From Fretibacterium sp. (GTDB lineage Bacteria; Synergistota; Synergistia; Synergistales; Aminobacteriaceae): DNA of 9,298 nt. The DNA lies in the NCBI GenBank assembly GCA_016280565.1, contig JAEEGY010000206.1, positions 1-9,298 on the forward strand. The letters are read 5' to 3'. The notes beneath the pieces were generated by a model, which was not told where the DNA came from, made no database searches, and was given only the letters and a program-made list of their open reading frames with translations. Shown here piece after piece: positions 5,100 through 9,298 of this stretch (position 1 is its first letter; each line of letters opens with the position of its first letter). The position numbers were made by a program, and so were the translations under genes.

Positions 5100-7505
5100 A
5101 TGGATAAAATCTTAATCATCGACGGACACGGCCTGGCCTACCGGGCCTTCTACGCCATCCCTCCGCTGAATGCGCCCGACGGGACGCCGACCAACGCAGT
5201 CACGGGTTTTATGAACATGCTTTCACGCGCGGAGGAGGATGTACTGCCCCTGTGCCGTGTCGCCGTGTTCGACGCGCCGGCCCCGACGTTCCGTCACGAG
5301 CTCCTGCCGCAGTACAAGGCTACGCGCAAGCCCAGCCCGGACGAATTCAAACAGCAGGTGCCCCTTCTTCAGGAACTGCTTCGCAAGATGGGTTATCCCG
5401 TCCTCGTGGAGCCCGGCGTGGAGGCCGACGACGTGATAGGCTCGCTGGCGCTCCGCGCGGTGCAGGCGGGGTATCAGGCGGTGATCCTCTCGTCGGACAA
5501 GGACCTTCAGCAGGTTTTGGGGGACGGCATCACAATGCTGCGCCCCATTAAAAGTGGGGTCTCGGCCGCCGCAACCTATGACGCCGCGGGGTTTGAGAGC
5601 GAGTATGGTTTTCCGCCTTCCTCCGTGCCGGACTACCTTGCGCTGCTGGGGGATGTGGCGGACAACGTGCCCGGCGTCGCGGGCATTGGGCAGAAGACCG
5701 CCGCCCAGCTCATCTCGGAGCATAAAACGTTGGAGGGGCTTTTCAGCGCGCTTGAGGAGCTGAAGCCCGCCGCGCGAAAGAAACTGGAGGCGGGGCGGGA
5801 GGAGGCATTCAAGAGCCGGGACCTGATCCGCTTGAAGCTCGACGTCCCCGTGGACCTGGACGCCTGCCTGAGCTTCCAGCCGGACCTGCCGGCCGCCCTG
5901 GAGCTTGCTTCGCGCCTGGGCCTTTCAAAGGTGGTGAAGCGCCTCGGAGCCGCGGGCTCCCTCCCGGCGGGGGCCATGGGCCCGGCGCGGTTTAACGTGG
6001 GGGAGGTCACACCCCCTGACCGGAACTTTCAGCCACGCCCCCGGCTCCTCACGGCCGACGCCAGGGCCCTGTTGAAGCAGGGGAAAATTGATAACATCGA
6101 GAATATCTGGGACTTCCGCACGGCGCACTACCTTCTGCACCCGGACACCTCGGCGAAGGAGTTCTCCGGCCTGCTGCCGGAGGATTTTGCTGCCGCCGGG
6201 CCCGTGATGAGCGATGCCCCGGATGTGCCCCCCGCCGTCGTGGCGCTTTACAATGAGCTGGACGGCAAGATCGCCTGCCACGAGGGCCTGCGCGACGTGA
6301 TGGAGGCGATCGACCTGCCGCTCCTGCCCGTGCTGGACCGAATGGAGCGCTGGGGCGTGCGCCTTGAGCCGGAGCATTTCGCCGCGCTTCAGGGGGAGCT
6401 GGAGGCACGGATCGCCGCCATCGCTGCGGAGATAACGGCGCGGGCGGGTATGGAGATAAATTTGAACTCCCCCCAGCAGGTGGCGGGGCTCCTGTTTGAA
6501 AAATTAGGCTTCGTCCCGGAAACAAAGACGAAGGGCAAGACCGCCTACTCCACCAGCGCGTCCGTTCTGGAACGCCTGGCCCGCCTGCCGGGCGGGGAGG
6601 TCCCCGGGCTTATTTTGGAGCACCGGGAGCTCTCCAAGATGCTCAGCGGCTTTGTCTTGCCCCTTCAGCAGGCCGCCTTCCCCGAAGGCATCATCCACAC
6701 GACGTTCGAGGCGGCCCTTACCGGCACGGGGCGGCTCAGCAGCCGGGACCCCAACCTCCAGAACATCCCCACCTTCGGGCAGTGGGCGGACCGCATCAAG
6801 GAAGGTCTGGTCCCTGTGAAGGAGGGGGACGTGTTCGTCGCGGCGGATTACTCGCAGATCGAGCTGCGCGTGCTGGCCCATCTGTCCCAGGAGCCGCGGC
6901 TTTTGGAAGCGTTCCAGAAGGGGCGGGACATCCACCGGGAGACGGCCTCGTGGGTGTTCGACCTGGAGCCGGAGTTCGTGACCCCGGAGCTGCGGCGGGT
7001 GGCGAAGATGATCAACTTCGGCCTGCTCTACGGCATGAGCTCCTTTGGGCTGGCGGAGCGGCTGGACATGCCCCGCTCCGAGGCCGCGGGGATCGTGAAG
7101 CGATACTTTGACGCGCTGCCCGGCGTGCAGCGGTTCCTTAAAGGCATTGTGGACCAGGCCCGCGCCGCCGGCTTCACCCGCACCCTTGCGGGAAGGATCC
7201 GCCCGCTGGACGGGGTGACGGCCCAGGGCAGGGGAGGACTGGACCGCGTGCTGGTCAACACGCCCATCCAGGGGACGGCCGCGGACATCGCCCGCCGCGC
7301 GATGGTGGACTTTGACCGCGCCTTTGCGGGGGATGATGGCGTTCACCTGTTCCTTCAGGTTCACGACTCGCTGGTCTGTGAGTGCCCGCCGGAGAGGGCG
7401 GAGGACGTGGGACGCTCCCTCCGGGAGATCATGATGGGGGCGGCGCATCTCTCCCTGCCGCTGGAGGTGGAGCTCAAGACGGGGAGCTCGCTGGCCGGGG
7501 TGTAA
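5100..7505 (+). CDS. polA: DNA polymerase I (5' nuclease plus polymerase, no active proofreading)
   Basis: This 801-residue enzyme fills gaps and removes RNA primers and flaps during replication and repair. The 5' nuclease domain (1-285) has acidic residues Asp8, Asp110/Asp111 ('EADDVIG'), Asp133/Asp135 ('SSDKDL') and Asp185/Asp188 ('GDVADNVPG'), followed by 'GIGQKTA'. Residues 290-400 form a shortened, degenerate 3'-5' exonuclease domain without the DxE metal site, though 'IWDFRTAHYLLHPD' still resembles it; Taq-like and Bacillus enzymes share this loss. The polymerase domain has 'TGTGRLSSRDPNLQNIP', motif A 'DYSQIELR' (Asp583), motif B 'RRVAKMINFGLLYG' (632-645) and motif C 'QVHDSLVCE' (753-761). 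Motif C has Ser757 where the family normally has Glu. ATG 5100 follows AGGGGGAG (5087-5094); an upstream in-frame TTG at 4974 would include the promoter and is rejected. Confidence 0.96.
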   Translation: MDKILIIDGHGLAYRAFYAIPPLNAPDGTPTNAVTGFMNMLSRAEEDVLPLCRVAVFDAPAPTFRHELLPQYKATRKPSPDEFKQQVPLLQELLRKMGYPVLVEPGVEADDVIGSLALRAVQAGYQAVILSSDKDLQQVLGDGITMLRPIKSGVSAAATYDAAGFESEYGFPPSSVPDYLALLGDVADNVPGVAGIGQKTAAQLISEHKTLEGLFSALEELKPAARKKLEAGREEAFKSRDLIRLKLDVPVDLDACLSFQPDLPAALELASRLGLSKVVKRLGAAGSLPAGAMGPARFNVGEVTPPDRNFQPRPRLLTADARALLKQGKIDNIENIWDFRTAHYLLHPDTSAKEFSGLLPEDFAAAGPVMSDAPDVPPAVVALYNELDGKIACHEGLRDVMEAIDLPLLPVLDRMERWGVRLEPEHFAALQGELEARIAAIAAEITARAGMEINLNSPQQVAGLLFEKLGFVPETKTKGKTAYSTSASVLERLARLPGGEVPGLILEHRELSKMLSGFVLPLQQAAFPEGIIHTTFEAALTGTGRLSSRDPNLQNIPTFGQWADRIKEGLVPVKEGDVFVAADYSQIELRVLAHLSQEPRLLEAFQKGRDIHRETASWVFDLEPEFVTPELRRVAKMINFGLLYGMSSFGLAERLDMPRSEAAGIVKRYFDALPGVQRFLKGIVDQARAAGFTRTLAGRIRPLDGVTAQGRGGLDRVLVNTPIQGTAADIARRAMVDFDRAFAGDDGVHLFLQVHDSLVCECPPERAEDVGRSLREIMMGAAHLSLPLEVELKTGSSLAGV

Positions 7506-7642
7506 CCCGGTGCTGTTCCAGAGGCCCGGGATATGATAAAATCTATTTTCGGGACCATGGGGGTTCAGAGGGGCAAAGCATCCCACTGAGCTTCGATCCA
7601 AAGGTTGCCCGCTATATTTACAGGATAGAAGGACTGGTTGAG
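7506..7642 (+). other. intergenic region between polA and the SurA-like gene
   Basis: This 137-base gap has no clear intrinsic terminator; CCCGG near its left end could pair with CCGGG near 7526-7530 but no T-run follows directly. Weak -10-like boxes occur (TATGAT 7532-7537, TATATT 7613-7618) without good -35 partners. A 18-codon frame at 7533-7589 lacks a credible SD. Read-through from polA seems possible. Confidence 0.3.
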
Positions 7643-8719
7643 ATGATGAAGAAGTTGAGGGAGCAGATGAAGTGGATCATGATCATTATCGTGGTGGCCT
7701 TCCTGCTCTCGACGTTTTTGATGTACGAAGGACGGAGCTCCCGCGGGCCCCGGCGCAACGCGGACGGCACCATGGCGGACTATGAGGTGGCGAAGGTCAA
7801 CGGCCACGTCCTGATGCGCTCGGAGCTGGAGCGGCTCCTGCGCGGCACTCTGGAGCGAATGGACCAGCGCAGCCTGGCCTCCCTGGATATGCCCGCGGTC
7901 TATCAGTCCATCCTCGACCAGTACATCCTTGAGGCTCAGACGGAGCGCGAGGTGAGCGAGCGGGGGATCCAGGTCTCGGACGCCGAGGCGGAGCAGATGA
8001 TGAAGGCCTACGCCGATCAGTATTTCCCAACGCGCGAGGCGTTCTACCAGACCCTCCAGATGTCCGGCATCAAGGTGGAGGATTATAAGAAGGACATTGC
8101 CCGCCAGATGGCCACGGAGGAGCTCTACCGCTCGGAGATCGGAGATGTCGTGGCCAGCGAGGACCAGGCCCTCAAGTTCTATGACGTGATGAAGGACCTG
8201 TTCTACCGCACCCCGGAGGGCTTCATGATCGACTTCGCCAGCTTCAAAAGCAGTGAGGACGCAGAGGCCCTGCGCAGCCGCCTGACCGCGGCGTCGGGTC
8301 CTGTCTCCAGCGGGGATTGGACGCTGGCTATATCAGATGACCGGCTCCTGTCCGGGGATATCGCTAACGTGACAAAGGAGCCCGTGTTCCTGCCCACCTC
8401 AGCCCTCACGGGGATGTTCCTGCCCCTGGCGTCCCTGGATGTGGGGGAGGTCAGCCCGGTGTTCTCCCTGTCCAGCGAGGACTTTGGGCTTGGACTGAAG
8501 ACAGAACACCGGCCGGAGTCCGTCCGGACCTACGACGAAGTGAGCGATGACATCCGCGTCATGATCCGCGAGCAGGAGCTCCAGCAAAGAACGGCGGACT
8601 TCCAGCGGCGTTTGCGCGAGAAGGCACAGGTCGAGATATATGACCCGTCCCTTTTCCCGCAGCCGGCCTCGGCCGACGTGAAGGAAACCGCCCCGGTTTC
8701 GGCAGACGCGGCTAAGTAA
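7643..8719 (+). CDS. membrane-anchored SurA/PpiD-like chaperone with degenerate parvulin domain
   Basis: From ATG 7643 (GAAGGA at 7628-7633, 9-nt spacer) the product has 358 residues. A basic start is followed by one hydrophobic helix at about 11-28 without a clear cleavage site, so it is probably an inner-membrane anchor with the rest in the periplasm. Residues 48-170 match the helical SurA/PpiD N-terminal chaperone pattern ('VAKVNGHVLMRSELERLL', 'DQYILEAQTEREV', 'VSDAEAEQMM', 'FYQTLQMSGIKVEDYKKDI'). Residues 186-292 have the outline of a parvulin fold, including 'LASLDVGEVSPVFSL' and a following strand, but the usual catalytic pattern is not evident, so isomerase activity is doubtful. The C-terminus is alanine/proline-rich and probably unstructured. 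It likely helps secreted or outer-membrane proteins fold. Upstream in-frame extension to 7382 overlaps polA and is not credible. A 15-bp terminator follows directly. Confidence 0.82.
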   Translation: MMKKLREQMKWIMIIIVVAFLLSTFLMYEGRSSRGPRRNADGTMADYEVAKVNGHVLMRSELERLLRGTLERMDQRSLASLDMPAVYQSILDQYILEAQTEREVSERGIQVSDAEAEQMMKAYADQYFPTREAFYQTLQMSGIKVEDYKKDIARQMATEELYRSEIGDVVASEDQALKFYDVMKDLFYRTPEGFMIDFASFKSSEDAEALRSRLTAASGPVSSGDWTLAISDDRLLSGDIANVTKEPVFLPTSALTGMFLPLASLDVGEVSPVFSLSSEDFGLGLKTEHRPESVRTYDEVSDDIRVMIREQELQQRTADFQRRLREKAQVEIYDPSLFPQPASADVKETAPVSADAAK

Positions 8720-8727
8720 GGCAGATC

Positions 8728-8771
8728 ACAGCCCTTTCTCTCATTTGAGAGGAGGGGCTGTTATAATATTT
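8728..8771 (+). terminator. intrinsic terminator after the SurA-like gene
   Basis: Bases 8728-8742 and 8747-8761 form a 15-bp stem with a 4-base loop ATTT; thirteen pairs are Watson-Crick and two are G-U (8737/8752 and 8735/8754). The outer part is ACAGCCC with GGGCTGT and the inner part CTCTC with GAGAG. A T-rich but interrupted tail follows (8761-8771). It begins 9 bases after the stop codon. Confidence 0.8.
8762..8767 (+). promoter_or_regulatory. -10 box for the DUF3798 gene, inside the terminator tail
   Basis: A perfect TATAAT lies directly after the terminator stem, so the T-rich tail and the -10 box are the same bases. No clear -35 hexamer is seen; it would fall within the terminator stem. 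The predicted start is near 8774, followed by a 50-nt leader. Confidence 0.45.
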
Positions 8772-8773
8772 GC

Positions 8774-8808
8774 GGGCCTTTGGCCCAAAATCATGTCCAG
8801 TTTTGGAC
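8774..8808 (+). promoter_or_regulatory. two small hairpins in the DUF3798 leader
   Basis: GGGCC (8774-8778) pairs with GGCCC (8782-8786) around TTT, placed exactly at the predicted mRNA 5' end. GTCCA (8795-8799) pairs with TGGAC (8804-8808) around GTTT, ending one base before the SD AAGGAGG (8810-8816). These could stabilise the mRNA or keep the ribosome site exposed. The pairing is seen; the function is inference. Confidence 0.4.
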
Positions 8809-8824
8809 GAAGGAGGCGTTTTTT

Positions 8825-9298
8825 GTGAAGTTCAAGTCTTTGGTGTTGGCGCTGTTGGTTTGTGTCCTGTTCGTGTCCGCCTCGGGGGCGGACGAGCCCG
8901 CGTTCCACATCGGCATCGTCACGGGGACCGTCTCGCAGAGCGAGGACGACCTGCGCGGCGCGGAGCTGATGATCGAGCGCTACGGTGACGCCAGCAAGGG
9001 CGGTATGATCACGCACGTCACGTACCCTGACAACTTCACCTCTGAGACCGAGACGACGGTGAGCCAGATCGTCGGCCTGGCGGATGACCCCAAGATGAAG
9101 GTCATCGTCGTGAATCAGGGCATCCCCGGCACCACCGAGGGCTTCCGCCGCGTGCGCGAGAAGCGTCCGGACATCCTGCTCTTCGCCGGCCAGCCTCATG
9201 AGGACCCCGCGGTCATCACTGCCGCCTCTGATCTGGACATCATGGTCGACAACATCAGCCGCGGCTACCTGATTCCGCTGGGCGCGAAGATGCTGGGC
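8825..9298 (+). CDS. secreted DUF3798 family protein (3' end beyond window)
   Basis: GTG 8825 follows a perfect AAGGAGG (8810-8816) with an 8-nt spacer and opens a frame that runs 158 codons to the window end. The first 22 residues form a Sec signal peptide: basic Lys2/Lys4, a hydrophobic core 'LVLALLVCVLFV', and a likely cut after Ala22 ('SGA'). Cys13 lies in the core but the surrounding residues are not a lipobox. The mature part begins 'FHIGIVTGTVSQSEDDLRGAE', with later 'VIVVNQGIPGTTEGF' and 'DILLFAGQPHEDP', consistent with DUF3798, a family with a periplasmic-binding-protein-like alpha/beta appearance and no firmly established role. It may bind a solute for a transporter encoded downstream. 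The own promoter and strong SD suggest high expression. Full length and neighbours are not visible. Confidence 0.8.
   Translation, partial: MKFKSLVLALLVCVLFVSASGADEPAFHIGIVTGTVSQSEDDLRGAELMIERYGDASKGGMITHVTYPDNFTSETETTVSQIVGLADDPKMKVIVVNQGIPGTTEGFRRVREKRPDILLFAGQPHEDPAVITAASDLDIMVDNISRGYLIPLGAKMLG

Noticed and set aside
7533..7589. 18-codon frame between polA and the SurA-like gene
   Set aside because: No credible SD and no recognisable peptide.
6504..7601. Minus-strand open frame (365 codons) opposite polA
   Set aside because: Shadow of the polymerase domain, whose motifs are intact on the + strand.
7382..7642. N-terminal extension of the SurA-like gene
   Set aside because: It overlaps the polA 3' end out of frame and puts low-complexity sequence before the membrane anchor.
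8825..8890. Possible lipoprotein signal because of Cys13 in the DUF3798 protein
   Set aside because: The residues before Cys13 (Leu-Leu-Val) lack the small residue required at -1, and the cysteine lies in the hydrophobic core.
8741..9199. Minus-strand open frame opposite the DUF3798 gene
   Set aside because: The + strand frame has a perfect SD, signal peptide and family features; the antisense product has none.
1..9298. CRISPR arrays, tRNA/rRNA genes, insertion sequences
   Set aside because: No regularly spaced repeats, cloverleaf sequences, transposase motifs or terminal inverted repeats were seen on reading both strands.

Overview
The window looks like part of a chromosome from a GC-rich, diderm anaerobe, most likely a member of Synergistota. 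The grounds are a complete gatCAB operon, a family A DNA polymerase without a proofreading site, a membrane-anchored SurA-like chaperone that implies a periplasm, and a secreted DUF3798 protein, a family I associate with that phylum. This placement is inference. Nearly all intact genes are on the + strand. Hand-counted housekeeping stretches reach about 70% GC, whereas the middle of the window drops to about 28-40%.

Layout. Positions 1-48 hold the 5' end of a leftward gene with a TTG start. A divergent intergenic region follows (49-276), with an extended -10 promoter and two mutually exclusive stem-loops ahead of gatC. gatC, gatA and gatB (277-3518) are separated by 2-3 nt and encode the tRNA-dependent amidotransferase that makes Gln-tRNAGln and/or Asn-tRNAAsn. 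After gatB comes a perfect hairpin whose U-tract exists only on the minus strand. Next is a lower-GC two-gene cassette: an intact GT2 polyprenyl-phosphate-type glycosyltransferase (3591-4526), and immediately after it a badly broken multi-membrane-span glycosyltransferase gene (about 4538-4905). The broken gene abuts the decapitated start of a minus-strand gene (4876-4959), which still carries a good ribosome binding site, a -10 box and an operator-like palindrome. This stretch reads as a deletion or replacement scar.

polA (5100-7505) encodes a 801-residue DNA polymerase I with an intact 5' nuclease domain, a degenerate exonuclease domain and an active-looking polymerase domain with an unusual motif C (His-Asp-Ser). 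It is followed by a SurA/PpiD-like anchored chaperone (7643-8719), a 15-bp terminator, and a promoter whose -10 box lies in the terminator's T-rich tail. That promoter drives a gene for a secreted DUF3798 protein, cut by the window end.

The genes serve translation fidelity (gatCAB), replication and repair (polA), envelope protein folding (SurA-like), solute binding or an unknown periplasmic role (DUF3798), and glycan or lipid modification (GT2 plus its dead partner). I do not see a convincing new multi-gene system. The most interesting material is the remodelled 3519-5060 interval and the two structured leaders upstream of gatC and the DUF3798 gene.
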